Shown: piece by piece, positions 25,227 to 33,916 of the stretch
Position numbering within the stretch: position 1 is the first letter of the stretch
Layout of the letters: every line of letters starts with the position of its first letter
NCBI GenBank assembly: GCA_023356535.1
Contig: JAKQYF010000014.1
Coordinates: 1-44,325 of the forward strand
Reading direction: 5' to 3'
Source of the DNA: Trichodesmium sp. MAG_R03
GTDB lineage: Bacteria > Cyanobacteriota > Cyanobacteriia > Cyanobacteriales > Microcoleaceae
DNA: 44,325 nt
Translations under genes and position numbers: made by a program
Notes under the pieces: model-generated
What the model saw: the letters and a program-made list of their open reading frames with translations, nothing else
Databases searched by the model: none
Told to the model about the DNA's origin: nothing

Positions 25227-26090
25227 ATGCAGTTTCAATCAGCTACAGACATTATTCAAGCTTATCAACAAAACAAAAATCTTATTGCTAGTAATTTACA
25301 AGGTATAGATATTAGTGAAATTGAACTATATCAAGTTAATCTGGGCCAAAGCAATTTACAACAAGCCAAGTTAAATAATACTATTCTTATTGGAGCTAAC
25401 TTGAGAGAAGCTGACTTGAGTGGAGCAAATCTCGAAGGTGTTGATTTACGCGGTGCTAACCTTCAGGGTGCGAACTTGAGTGGAGTAGATTTAACTAATA
25501 CCTATTTGAATCGAGCTGAACTACAAAATGCTAATTTGACTAATGCTAACTTAGAAGGTGCTAAACTACAGTCAGCATACTATAATGGGTGTACTCTTTG
25601 GCCCGAAGGATTTGCTTACAAAAAATCAGGAGCAGTTGGACCTGGGGCTAATTTAAGTGGAGCTTTCTTAAATACAGCTGACCTTAGAAGTGCTGACTTA
25701 CGCGGTGCAAATTTGCGGGGTTCTTATCTAAGTGGTACTGATTTAACAGGTGCTAATTTGCAAGGTGCAGCTTTGAGTGGGGCAAATATGAGGGGAGCTT
25801 TTTTGATAGGAGCTAACTTGCGTGATGCTCTACTTAATGCGGTAGAGTTGAATGGAGCAGATTTGCGAGGTGCTGATTTAACAGGGGCAAGTTTAAATAA
25901 TATTATTAGTATTGCTGGAGCAGATTTTACTTTAGTGCAGGGATTGAGTGATGATGCCAGAGCTATGTTATGTGCATATCCAAGGAAAGATTTGGGCACT
26001 TGGAATTCTTTTACTCGCACTAATACAGAGAGTAGTTTGTTATCTCACTTAACTGATATTTTATCCCACATTCCGCACTTCAATGTGTAA
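25227..26090 (+). CDS. Pentapeptide-repeat protein
   Basis: 287 residues. Residues 1-20 form a short helix (FQSATDIIQAYQQNKN). From about 23 to 235 there are roughly forty A(N/D)LxGA-type pentapeptides forming a right-handed beta-helix, interrupted near 110-140 by a CTLWPEGFAYKKSGAVGPGA loop common in cyanobacterial homologues. The protein lacks a signal peptide and membrane helices, so it should be cytosolic. Some family members mimic DNA and inhibit gyrase; nothing here shows that role. The C-terminal codons (about HIPHFNV) lie inside a dispersed repeat also present at 17.87 kb, so the native end may have been replaced. Confidence 0.88.
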   Translation: MQFQSATDIIQAYQQNKNLIASNLQGIDISEIELYQVNLGQSNLQQAKLNNTILIGANLREADLSGANLEGVDLRGANLQGANLSGVDLTNTYLNRAELQNANLTNANLEGAKLQSAYYNGCTLWPEGFAYKKSGAVGPGANLSGAFLNTADLRSADLRGANLRGSYLSGTDLTGANLQGAALSGANMRGAFLIGANLRDALLNAVELNGADLRGADLTGASLNNIISIAGADFTLVQGLSDDARAMLCAYPRKDLGTWNSFTRTNTESSLLSHLTDILSHIPHFNV

Positions 26091-26111
26091 CATAAAAATT
26101 AGTATGAAATC
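26066..26111. repeat. 48-bp dispersed repeat covering the pentapeptide gene end
   Basis: Reverse complement of 17868-17915 (shared TTCCGCACTTCAATGTGTAA). It spans the last eight codons, the stop and about 20 bases after. Confidence 0.6.
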
Positions 26112-26188
26112 CGTTAAAAAAGCCCTAGGATTATGTGGTTAAGAGTGGTCTCCCTACTCTTGAAAAATACTTTTGTTAGCAGACTCTA
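26112..26188. repeat. Family 2 element, internally deleted copy
   Basis: Short version with AAAAAAGCCCTAGG on the left and TTGAAAAATACTTTTGTTAG...AGACTCTAAG on the right; the 150-bp interior is lost. It fills the gap before the next gene, which is on the opposite strand. Confidence 0.45.
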
Positions 26189-26224
26189 AGCATATACCTT
26201 TTCCTCAAAAATACCAAATTGGTT

Positions 26225-27142
26225 CTAGACTTTGCCTATTCTTTTTGGGATAACAAACCTCATTCCGCCTTTAATTCCTAAGTCATTATTTTGATATCTA
26301 GGAATAACATGAATATTGGTATGCATCATTTTTTGTCCTCCAGCTTTATTAACGTTTATCCCTACATTAAATCCGTCAGGTTTATACTTTTTATGTAATA
26401 TTTTCTGTACCTGATTTACCATTAACCAACATTCTAATTGTTCATCTATGGGCAACTCAAAATAATTTGCCTGATGAAGTTTGGGTATAATTAATGTATG
26501 ACCTTTTGTTACTGGATAACCGTCAAGTATTGCATAAGCTTTTGCTGACTCTGTAATTAATTGTAGATTTTTCCGAGGATTACAAAATAAGCATTTGTTT
26601 TCCGAATTTTTTTGCTGATTATAATGAGTATATTCATAAATTTCACACAATTCATCAGTATGAATAGATTTAAAAGGTAAATTAACTAAACACTGATAAG
26701 TTGGTTTTTTGTGTATATAATGTTCTCGAAAACCTTCTCGCTTCAAACCTCTTCTTACAGCATAATAAGCTTTCCCCTCAGAATTTAATAACTGTGAAAC
26801 TTGCATCAAAACTTCGATTTGTGGTTGTTTAAATAAAACATTTAAGACATAAAAACAAAGGATAGTATCAAACTTTCCCTGAGGATATTCGGGAAAATAA
26901 TAAGGGTCATAACCAGTAACATCAAAACCGTTTTGTTGTAGTAGTTTAACATCGTTACCCAAACCACAGCCAAAATCAAGAATTTTACCCACTAGTAAAT
27001 TTTGTTTTAGCATTACTTGAGCTGGAAATGAGATAAATTTACGCTCTTTAGCTGTAAGGTGGGTATATTTGTTTGATTGTTTATTGGTAAACAAAGATAC
27101 TTTTGTGATAGAGTAATGGAGAATACAGTAAGACTTACCCAT
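26225..27142 (-). CDS. Methyltransferase-HIT domain fusion protein
   Basis: 305 residues from ATG 27142. Residues 8-180 are a class I SAM-dependent methyltransferase-like domain with motif I ILDFGCGLGNDV at 54-65, VTGYDPYYFPEYPQGKFDTI at 75-94 and LLNSEGKAYYAVRRG near 118. Residues 184-305 form a HIT (histidine triad) domain: CLFC at 184-187, GHTLIIPKLH at 214-223, FNVGINVNKAGGQ, then HTNIHVIPR at 274-282. In HIT hydrolases the motif is HxHxH and the middle His is the nucleophile; here it is Asn276, so nucleotide hydrolysis may be lost or altered. The pairing suggests nucleotide- or metabolite-repair chemistry, but no substrate can be named. The first six codons lie inside a family 1 element; the frame is open further upstream to 27265 only through that element. 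Confidence 0.8.
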   Translation of the reverse strand: MGKSYCILHYSITKVSLFTNKQSNKYTHLTAKERKFISFPAQVMLKQNLLVGKILDFGCGLGNDVKLLQQNGFDVTGYDPYYFPEYPQGKFDTILCFYVLNVLFKQPQIEVLMQVSQLLNSEGKAYYAVRRGLKREGFREHYIHKKPTYQCLVNLPFKSIHTDELCEIYEYTHYNQQKNSENKCLFCNPRKNLQLITESAKAYAILDGYPVTKGHTLIIPKLHQANYFELPIDEQLECWLMVNQVQKILHKKYKPDGFNVGINVNKAGGQKMMHTNIHVIPRYQNNDLGIKGGMRFVIPKRIGKV

Positions 27143-27262
27143 GAACCCTATTAGTAGGGTTTGTTTTGCTGACGCAAAGCGGAGCGAACGCTTCGCGACT
27201 TGAATTGCGCACTTTGTAACGCACCAAGGTTCTATTAATACTACCTTTGCGTAAGTTCTGTA
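27125..27262. repeat. Family 1 miniature element at the methyltransferase-HIT gene start
   Basis: TACAGTAAGACTTACCCA and TGCGTAAGTTCTGTAC ends with a GC-rich interior (GACGCAAAGCGGAGCGAACG, GCTTCGCG) of the short-palindrome kind also found at 6.1 kb. Its terminal CATGGGTAAG-type sequence supplies the ATG used by the gene. The gap from here to 27618 contains no convincing gene. Confidence 0.7.
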
Positions 27263-27618
27263 CAATTATTATAGGTGATTTAATCAAGTCCGGATTATTA
27301 GTACAGCAGACTAACGGTGCTGAAAAGTTGGGTAAAATCTAAATTTGTAAGCTTTTTCAACCATCTACTGCCTACTTTTCAACAAATACAATTCTAACAG
27401 ATTATTTGTAAAACCGCAAGATTGATTGGCATTCATCCCGAGGCTTCCCTATGGGAGAGCGCGGGTCTTCTGCCAACATTTTAGTGAAATTCAAAGCTTG
27501 AGGATTGAAAAGTTTAGGTAATAATCTAAGATTATAATATAGTGACTCCCCTGCTAATAATTTTTGATCAAGCATGGGAAAAAAATCAAAAAACCTATAT
27601 TTAATCAAAGGCTAAGCT

Positions 27619-28341
27619 ATGACAAACATTGTCAAATCTGCATTAAATAAAGAACAAACCACTGCTTGGTTACGGGGACTAATGACCATTGCTTATGCAG
27701 ATGGAAAACTTGATACTACAGAAAAGGATTTATTTGACCATTTTAGTCATGAAGAGTTTGCTTCGACAATTGAAATCTCAGAACTACAACCTATTAGTCC
27801 AGATCAGTTAGCTAAGGTCTTTGGCCATGAACCTAGCATAGCAGAAAATTTTATGAGAACTGCTGTAATGGTAGCTTTGGCAGATGGAATTTATTCAATT
27901 ACTGAGGATGAAGCACTTCATAAATATTGTGACGCTCTAGGACTAAAGGTTAAAGCTTTAGAAGCGCTGCGACAGAATTTGGAAAAAGCTAAGGAACAAG
28001 CAGAAGATGATGATTTAGAAGGTTGGCTAGAAGAAACAGAAGATACTGCCACTTCTATTATTCCCCATGACCCTGAACATGATAAAACTATACTTGCTCC
28101 AATTAAAGATTGGTTGGATAACTGGAATATTAATGACCCAAGAGTTGCTCACATGGTTTGTAAAATGATTCCGCCTCAATGTCCATTTGAGCGAGATGTT
28201 GTAATTTTTGGTAAGAAGGTAGCCCATATTCCAGCTATGTGCAAACTTAACCCAGTTTATGATCAGTTGGTTGGTTTGCGCTTTCGTGCTCTATCTTATT
28301 TGGCAGAGGAATGCAAGGAAGATGTCTCTAAGTATTGTTAG
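27619..28341 (+). CDS. TerB-like protein with Mo-dependent nitrogenase C-terminal-type domain
   Basis: 240 residues. Residues about 10-135 are helical and acidic with two TerB-like blocks (GLMTIAYADGKLDTTEKDLF and MVALADGIYSITEDEALHKYC), a layout that in TerB binds metal through acidic residues. Residues about 160-238 match the domain named Mo-dependent nitrogenase C-terminal (Mo-nitro_C): DPRVAHMVCKMIPPQCPFER, FGKKVAHIPAMCKLNP, LVGLRFRALSYLAEEC. Despite the name, this domain is widespread in cyanobacteria and is not proof of nitrogen fixation. Six Cys cluster in this half. Neighbouring obg starts 231 bp downstream on the same strand. Function unknown. Confidence 0.82.
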   Translation: MTNIVKSALNKEQTTAWLRGLMTIAYADGKLDTTEKDLFDHFSHEEFASTIEISELQPISPDQLAKVFGHEPSIAENFMRTAVMVALADGIYSITEDEALHKYCDALGLKVKALEALRQNLEKAKEQAEDDDLEGWLEETEDTATSIIPHDPEHDKTILAPIKDWLDNWNINDPRVAHMVCKMIPPQCPFERDVVIFGKKVAHIPAMCKLNPVYDQLVGLRFRALSYLAEECKEDVSKYC

Positions 28342-28572
28342 AGAGTAGGGAGTAGGGACTTACTCGACAAGGTAGGTCATAAAGCGATATAATATTATAG
28401 TTATATCAACAAATAGAAAATGACCCAAAAATATGCACAAGTCAATCATAACAAAACTTTAATTAAATAATAAGCACCTAATTCTTAATCCTTTTAGTTT
28501 ATATCGATTAAAAAACTTGAAAACTAACGGCGATATTTTTCCTGATTTTTTTGTACTCCCAAATGTCTAATT

Positions 28573-29583
28573 ATGCAATTTATTGACCAGGCAGAAATTC
28601 AAGTAGAAGGTGGTAAAGGTGGTGATGGTATGGTTGCTTTTCGTCGCGAAAAGTTTGTGCCGGCAGGGGGGCCTGCGGGTGGTAATGGTGGTCGTGGGGG
28701 TTCTGTGATTTTAGTGGCCGTTGCTCATTTGCAAACTTTGTTGGATTTTAAATTTCAGCGTGTGTTTAAGGCAGAAAATGGCAAGCGGGGTGGTCCGAAA
28801 AATATGACTGGGGGGGCAGGGAGCGATCGCTTAATTGAAGTGCCTCCTGGTACGATGATTTATGATGGGGAAACAGAGGAATTATTGGGAGATTTAGTTA
28901 AACCGGGGCAAACTTGTTGTGTTGCTCAAGGTGGTAAAGGTGGGTTGGGAAATAAACATTTTCTCAGTAATAGTAACCGCGCTCCTGAATATGCTTTGCC
29001 TGGGTTGGAGGGTGAAGTCCGAATGTTAAGGTTGGAGTTGAAGCTGTTGGCTGAAGTGGGAATTATTGGTTTGCCGAATGCGGGAAAGTCTACTTTAATA
29101 GCTGCTCTTTCTGCTGCTCGCCCGAAAATTGCTGATTATCCTTTTACTACTTTGGTGCCAAATTTAGGAGTTGTGAGAAAACCTACAGGAGATGGTACTG
29201 TTTTTGCTGATATTCCTGGATTAATTGAGGGTGCTTCTGCTGGTTTGGGCTTGGGGCATGAGTTTTTGAGGCATATTGAACGAACGGGGTTATTGTTACA
29301 TTTGGTTGATATTATAGATGTTAATCCGGTGGAGAATTTTGAGACTATTCAAAATGAGTTAGAAGTTTATGGACGAAATTTGGAAGATAAGCAACAGGTT
29401 TTGGCTTTAAATAAGGTTGATGCGGTTGATGTGGAGAGTGTAGAAATACAAGAGTTGGTGAGTAGGTTTAGGGAGATGAGTGGAGGAAAAGTTTTCCTGA
29501 TTTCTGCTGTTGCGGGTATTGGTTTGGAGGAGTTGATGCAGGAAGTTTGGCGAGTCTTGGAAATGGAAGAAAAGGTAATGTAG
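28573..29583 (+). CDS. obgE: GTPase Obg/CgtA
   Basis: 336 residues. Essential GTPase tied to late 50S ribosome assembly, stress and cell-cycle control. Residues 1-158 are the glycine-rich Obg fold ([34 protein letters not shown]); 160-332 is the G domain: G1 GLPNAGKST at 166-174, switch [14 protein letters not shown]3 DIPG at 213-216, G4 NKVD at 280-283, G5 ISA near 317. It lacks the long C-terminal extension of some homologues, normal for cyanobacteria. No strong Shine-Dalgarno. It is followed 37 bp later by a tandem repeat array that probably serves as its 3' boundary. Confidence 0.97.
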   Translation: MQFIDQAEIQVEGGKGGDGMVAFRREKFVPAGGPAGGNGGRGGSVILVAVAHLQTLLDFKFQRVFKAENGKRGGPKNMTGGAGSDRLIEVPPGTMIYDGETEELLGDLVKPGQTCCVAQGGKGGLGNKHFLSNSNRAPEYALPGLEGEVRMLRLELKLLAEVGIIGLPNAGKSTLIAALSAARPKIADYPFTTLVPNLGVVRKPTGDGTVFADIPGLIEGASAGLGLGHEFLRHIERTGLLLHLVDIIDVNPVENFETIQNELEVYGRNLEDKQQVLALNKVDAVDVESVEIQELVSRFREMSGGKVFLISAVAGIGLEELMQEVWRVLEMEEKVM

Positions 29584-29619
29584 TAATGTTGGCCCTTGTA
29601 ATAATGTAGGTTGGGTAGA

Positions 29620-30341
29620 ACGATAGTGAAACCCAACACCATACCTGAGAAATGTTGGGTTTCGCTTCTCTCAACCCAACCTACAAATTATACAAATTAT
29701 ACTGAATATCTAACCCCCCTGCCCGTGGGGATTAACTTTCCCCTCTGGTTCCAGGAGAAGGGTTTTTCCAATAATGTCTGCCCTTGTACGATAGTGAAAC
29801 CCAACACCATACCTGAGAAATGTTGGGTTTGGTTTCTCTCAACCCAGCCTACAAGTTCTACAAATTCTACTGAATATCTAACCCCCCTGCCCGTGGGGAT
29901 TAACTTTCCCCTCTGGTTCCAGGAGAAGGGTTTTTCCAATAATGTCTGCCCTTGTACGATAGTGAAACCCAACACCATACCTGAGAAATGTTGGGTTTCG
30001 CTTCTCTCAACCCAACCTACAAATTATACAAATTCTACTGAAGAACTAACCCCCCTGTTCCCGGGGATCAACTTTCCCCTGTCGTTCCAGGGGAGGGGTT
30101 TTTCAATAATGTCCGCCCTTGTAGAACGATAGTGAAACCCAACACTATACCTGAGAAATGTGGGGTTTGGTTTCTCTCAACCCAACCTACAAATTATACC
30201 CTGCCTAGGTTTGGTTTTTATCAAGACAACCTACTAACTAGCCCTAAAGCAATGTCGGCCCTTGTAGCAGGATAGCGAAACCCAACGCTATACTTGGAAA
30301 ATGTTGGGTTTCGCTTCTCTCAACCCAACCTACAAATTCTG
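29620..30341. repeat. 168-bp tandem repeat array after obg
   Basis: Units start at 29620, 29788, 29956 and 30126 (spacing 168, 168, 170), with a partial fifth near 30270. Each contains the palindrome AACCCAACA...TGTTGGGTT with (C/T)TCTCAACCCAACCTAC, then a segment CCCCTGCCCGTGGGG and GGTTCCAGGAGAAGGG. The first three units are nearly identical. The AACCCAACCTAC palindrome is a common cyanobacterial interspersed repeat. Because 168 is divisible by three, open frames cross the array on both strands; I regard them as artefacts. 30342-30422 shows degraded ends. Confidence 0.9.
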
Positions 30342-30422
30342 TAGTTCTGCGCAAGTCCTGACTATATTTAGAGAATGCTGGGTTTCGTTTATTTCAACTC
30401 AAGCTATAAAGTTCAGTCTATT

Positions 30423-31133
30423 TTAATAACAGTATTTTCCATCTAATGCTTTAGCGTGGTCTTCTCCAGTTCTTATCGCTCCTAGTAAAGTAGAAATAAT
30501 GACGCACCTTTTAGGTTTGTCTTGGTTTTGAGGTTTAATGGCAATACGCCCTTTTGCTTGCAAGCTAGTTTGGGTACATTGATCGGTGGGGTAATAAACT
30601 GGACAACCTTTGTAGTTAAAAAGGGCCCGGTAGATGGGGTCTGTTCTATCTTTAGTAACTTTATTAGTATCCGGTTTAACTATCCTGAGAGTAGTTTCAT
30701 ATTCACCTTTGTCATTTGGCTCATTGTCGTCTATCTCAATACCGGGTTCTAAATATTCCCAGGTTGAGTTTGCCAAGTCGTCGGGAACGATCGCTGCTTT
30801 ATGTACTGCCCATTTAATAACCGGTTGACCAATAACATTAGTAGTTTCTTGGAAACTAGCTTGCCAAGCTGTTTTATCTGCCATCGCCTTGCGTCGAGCT
30901 TTGAATATTACTTGATATATCCTGTTGTTGGAAGTACGGAGGCGTTCGTTGTTGATGAAACCTAACCATGCGGGGGCTGCGATCGCTGCGAGAATACCTA
31001 TAATTGAAACAACAAGTGTTAACTCTATGAAACTATATCCTGCTGCTTCTAGCTTCAGTAATTTTGCTGAGAGATTTATATGAAAATTTTTAATAATAGT
31101 TGATTTTACGGATGCTGATGTTTTTATGTTCAT
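30423..31133 (-). CDS. FimT/GspH-like pseudopilin (hps locus, second copy)
   Basis: 236 residues from ATG 31133 (GGGG six bases upstream; an in-frame GTG at 31139 is less likely). A 32-residue leader ends in Gly; processing would give YSFIELTLVVSIIGILAAIAAPAW (shown split: YSFIELTLVVSIIG, ILAAIAAPAW) with Glu at +5, a class III prepilin signature cleaved by PilD-type peptidase. A globular periplasmic domain follows with Cys pairs and a final KRCVIISTLLGAIRTGED motif shared with the 31.9 kb gene, so the two are paralogues. It likely acts as a minor pilin in polysaccharide secretion or motility. Upstream lie 760 bp of element relics, so it may need its own promoter. Confidence 0.8.
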   Translation of the reverse strand: MNIKTSASVKSTIIKNFHINLSAKLLKLEAAGYSFIELTLVVSIIGILAAIAAPAWLGFINNERLRTSNNRIYQVIFKARRKAMADKTAWQASFQETTNVIGQPVIKWAVHKAAIVPDDLANSTWEYLEPGIEIDDNEPNDKGEYETTLRIVKPDTNKVTKDRTDPIYRALFNYKGCPVYYPTDQCTQTSLQAKGRIAIKPQNQDKPKRCVIISTLLGAIRTGEDHAKALDGKYCY

Positions 31134-31290
31134 TTTCACCCCGATATTCTATTATTTTATGTTTTTTCTGTATTTACTATTTTAGTAATTTATAATTTAA
31201 TGTCAAATATAGAATCCGATTATATGCAATATATATTTACAATTCCATACTCAAATATTCAATCTCTCCACCTCACATAATGAGAACTTA

Positions 31291-31390
31291 TATCATGTCC
31301 AGATAATCAGTGGCCAAAAAGTTTTTGCTTGTAGTTGGACAAGAGCCCTATCTGCACCTGTATCATGTCCAGATAATCAGTGACCAAAAA
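31291..31390. repeat. 30-bp direct repeat with 70-bp period
   Basis: TATCATGTCCAGATAATCAG plus TG(G/A)CCAAAAA occurs at 31291-31320 and 31361-31390, a single base different. Not found elsewhere in the window. No gene lies in 31140-31898. Confidence 0.7.
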
Positions 31391-31588
31391 CTAAGGACCT
31401 TAAGAGCCAATTCTATCCTCCTGTCTCCTACTGAAAGCCTTCTGCTGAGAGCATAAGTGCCAAAATCCTCCAAAGTCTAAGTGTTCAAACGGACATAATA
31501 TTACACAGGCGCCACCATATATGATAGGGGTGTTCATATTGGGGAGCCAAACAGCTATTAACCCTTACAAATGGTGTATAATTTCATA

Positions 31589-31682
31589 TATAGTCATTTC
31601 AAATGAGAATGGAAAACTTTTTCTGCTGAAACGCGAGTTATGGCAAGAAATACTTGTCTCAATCTAAATTAAAATAACTATA
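31589..31682. repeat. Family 4 miniature element, second copy
   Basis: TATAGTCATTTCAAAT...AAATTAAAATAACTATA, 94 bp, about 85% identical to 14768-14860. Confidence 0.7.
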
Positions 31683-31709
31683 TGTCGCAAGTCTTGATCA
31701 GATTATCGA

Positions 31710-31895
31710 AAAATTGGGTTTAAAGCCTCGCCCATAAGCAGGGAACTTTCTAGTTGATTTTTTTCCACAGGTTATGTCCTTCTTGCTTTTTAGTTCACAA
31801 GAAGAAATATATATGTCGCGGGTGGGCTTACCCAGACAAAATACGGAATTGTCGGCTAGTATAAGACTACTGCCAAAGTAGCAGCAGCACGTAGT
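31710..31895 (+). mobile_element. Degenerate IS200/IS605-type non-autonomous element
   Basis: GGGTTTAAAGCCTCGCCC at the left end, then CTAGTTGATTTTTTTCCACA and further stretches (TTAGTTCACAAGAA; AAGTAGCAGC) align with the reverse complement of 17576-17822. The right-end hairpin and GGATGTCAA terminus are missing. It abuts the family 4 element and ends four bases from the stop codon of the next gene. Confidence 0.5.
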
Positions 31896-31898
31896 TTT

Positions 31899-32684
31899 CT
31901 ACCAATCATCAGGTTGTGGACACTGTTCACCTTCAGCAGTTCTCATATTACCAAGAATAGTTTGAACTATGACACACCTTTTTGCACCTGTTCCCTCTGC
32001 TATAGCTGTTGTTATTGCAAAAGGAAGGCTATCATCATTTTGAATAACACCCCGATAATCAAAAGTAATATTTGTCTTTGTATCATTTGTATCATTTGTA
32101 TCATTTGTATCAGCAGTATTAAAACCATTACTACAATCATCATTAGTGCATTTGCCTGTAGCTAACTTAACCATTTTTGCTTTAATTTCACCATTAGCTC
32201 CTAAAGATTCCCAGCGATCATCATTATCAGGAGGAGAATTCTTAAGACAATCATTATCATCATTATTATTATTATTATCATCAGGATAAATAATAAATCT
32301 TGGTGGATCGTTATAAGGTTTATCTGTGTTAGGATTTGTGTTCCCATCCTTCTTGTAGCAGAATTCAACTATTCTCTTTGCCTTTTTCAACTTAGCATCA
32401 CTCTGTGCGGACCTCAACGCTCGAAGCACAGCATCATTTACTGTGCGGGTGCGTTGGTTGTTAATAAAACCATTCCAAGCAGGAGCAGCGATCGCTGATA
32501 ATATCCCAATTATCAAAACTGCCGTTATCAACTCTAAAATGGTAAACCCAGAATCTTTCTGAGCCTGTGTTAAGAATTGAGTTTTAGTAGTAGGAAATGT
32601 TGATAAGTGCAGTAATTTTTGATTTACTTCTATTTCCCATAAAAATAATTGTTTAATCAGCTTAAATAAAACTAGATTTTTCAT
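31899..32684 (-). CDS. hpsD: FimT/GspH-like pseudopilin (HpsD-like)
   Basis: 261 residues. A long 46-residue leader, then Gly46 and FTILELITAVLIIGILSAIA with Glu at +5 (residue 51): a class III prepilin signal. The mature part ends in KRCVIVQTILGNMRTAEGEQC, shared with the 30.4 kb paralogue. Two low-complexity segments are encoded by microsatellites: Asn/Asp-rich DDNNNNNDDND and four NDT repeats from a perfect 9-bp repeat (TATCATTTG). It sits 38 bp after the HpsC-like gene, so it is probably in the same operon. The hpsD symbol is by position and class only. Confidence 0.75.
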   Translation of the reverse strand: MKNLVLFKLIKQLFLWEIEVNQKLLHLSTFPTTKTQFLTQAQKDSGFTILELITAVLIIGILSAIAAPAWNGFINNQRTRTVNDAVLRALRSAQSDAKLKKAKRIVEFCYKKDGNTNPNTDKPYNDPPRFIIYPDDNNNNNDDNDCLKNSPPDNDDRWESLGANGEIKAKMVKLATGKCTNDDCSNGFNTADTNDTNDTNDTKTNITFDYRGVIQNDDSLPFAITTAIAEGTGAKRCVIVQTILGNMRTAEGEQCPQPDDW

Positions 32685-32722
32685 AACTACTCTCTTTAAA
32701 TATAATTACCAGAAAATTTGAT

Positions 32723-33742
32723 CTACAACATACCACTTAGAATACCTCTACCTTTAACTGTAATATTCACTGTAGGAAATAGATCTGCTTGCTTTTGGTC
32801 ATATGTTGCTCCATCATCAGTTCTGGCTAGACCATTTCCAGCAATAAACAGTTGTGCAAGACTCTCCGATGAGTCAACGCAAGCATAGAAACCACGATTA
32901 GTAGTAGGTTCTCCTACCAACTGAGCATTATCAGAATTAAGACTCTTTATACAAAAAGTATCATCTGGTACTGCATCAGTTTCTGGAGTTTTCTCAACAT
33001 AGTCAGTAGCCGAAGTATGATCTATATAGTCAACTAACACCTCTACATTTTTTGTGATTTCGCCATCAGGTGTCCAAGCTTCCATTTTTTGCTCAAAAGT
33101 CCCCGCTACATTAGGATTCATTCCATCAAACATTCTAAAACCACTGTCTCGCTTGGCTTTTGCCATTTTATTACCATTTTCATCTAAATAATCATAATAG
33201 TTAGCAGGGTTACGGACTCCATCTCTAATTTCAATTCTGCCTATCCTTGCAGCATTAGACCAGGGAGAGGAACCTGTATTACCCGTAATCAAATAATAGG
33301 CAACTATCGAGTAAACCTGAATATCGTCACATGGTTTACTATCGCAATGGTCTGTTTGCACATCAGCATTTCGAGTATTAGCTGGAACAATATTCTCGAT
33401 TAATTGTTGTTTCCAAAATACTAATATCGGAGTACCACTCTTGCTGATTTGAGGGCCAATAGTAGTAACACCACTTCGACCGTAAATATAAACAGCTTGC
33501 TTTAAGTCATTAGCAATAAAGCTGACTGCTGACTGTAATTCCTGGTCTGTAATTGTTTTCCACTGTTCCTTTTTATCTGTTTCCAAAATATTGACTACGA
33601 AGAATAGTAAAGGAGTAATAATTAAAAAAGCAACTATCGTACTTACTAACAGTTCAATCATTGTGAATCCAGTTGTACTGAAATTTGACTTTAACCGTTT
33701 AATTTGCTGATTTTTAAGTATATATTTAAGTATTGTGAGCAT
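32723..33742 (-). CDS. hpsC: PilW/GspJ-like pseudopilin (HpsC-like)
   Basis: 339 residues. The leader ends at Gly25; the mature start is FTMIELLVSTIVAFLIITPL with Glu30 at +5. The large soluble domain has several Cys (CDSKPCDD, FCIKS, YACVDS) and ends in VNITVKGRGILSG. Size and N-terminus fit GspJ/PilW-like minor pilins and the HpsC position of Nostoc hps loci, which encode pseudopilins needed for hormogonium polysaccharide release and gliding. AGGAGA lies 7 bases upstream of the ATG. A family 1 element lies between it and the HpsB-like gene upstream. Confidence 0.8.
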   Translation of the reverse strand: MLTILKYILKNQQIKRLKSNFSTTGFTMIELLVSTIVAFLIITPLLFFVVNILETDKKEQWKTITDQELQSAVSFIANDLKQAVYIYGRSGVTTIGPQISKSGTPILVFWKQQLIENIVPANTRNADVQTDHCDSKPCDDIQVYSIVAYYLITGNTGSSPWSNAARIGRIEIRDGVRNPANYYDYLDENGNKMAKAKRDSGFRMFDGMNPNVAGTFEQKMEAWTPDGEITKNVEVLVDYIDHTSATDYVEKTPETDAVPDDTFCIKSLNSDNAQLVGEPTTNRGFYACVDSSESLAQLFIAGNGLARTDDGATYDQKQADLFPTVNITVKGRGILSGML

Positions 33743-33825
33743 AATCTTTCTCCTAGTAATATTTTAAAGATTAATCTATAGAAAGTGCTGATTCAAGCTA
33801 TTTAAAAGCTAAAAATTATTTTAAT

Positions 33826-33916
33826 TCAGGACTTACACAAAGGTACCATATATAGAGCCTTGGTCCGTTACGCTAGCGCTAATACACCCTCCCAATAGCG
33901 TTCATGGGTAAGTCCT
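33826..33916. repeat. Family 1 miniature element at the end of the HpsB-like gene
   Basis: TCAGGACTTACACA...GGGTAAGTCCTA, 91 bp. The stop codon TAG of the HpsB-like gene (33917-33915) overlaps the right terminus. Shares AATAGCGTTCATGGGTAAGT with the fragment at 3.87 kb. Confidence 0.75.

Noticed and set aside
27402..27608. 68-codon minus-strand frame
   Set aside because: No family or ribosome site; opposes the upstream region of the TerB-like gene.
27619..28341. A nitrogenase structural gene
   Set aside because: Only a small domain carrying the nitrogenase-related name is present; no NifD/NifK catalytic motifs, so nitrogen fixation cannot be claimed from this window.
29611..30132. 173-codon open frame across the tandem repeats, and its minus-strand counterpart
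   Set aside because: Created by a repeat length divisible by three; the encoded sequence is just the repeated non-coding unit.
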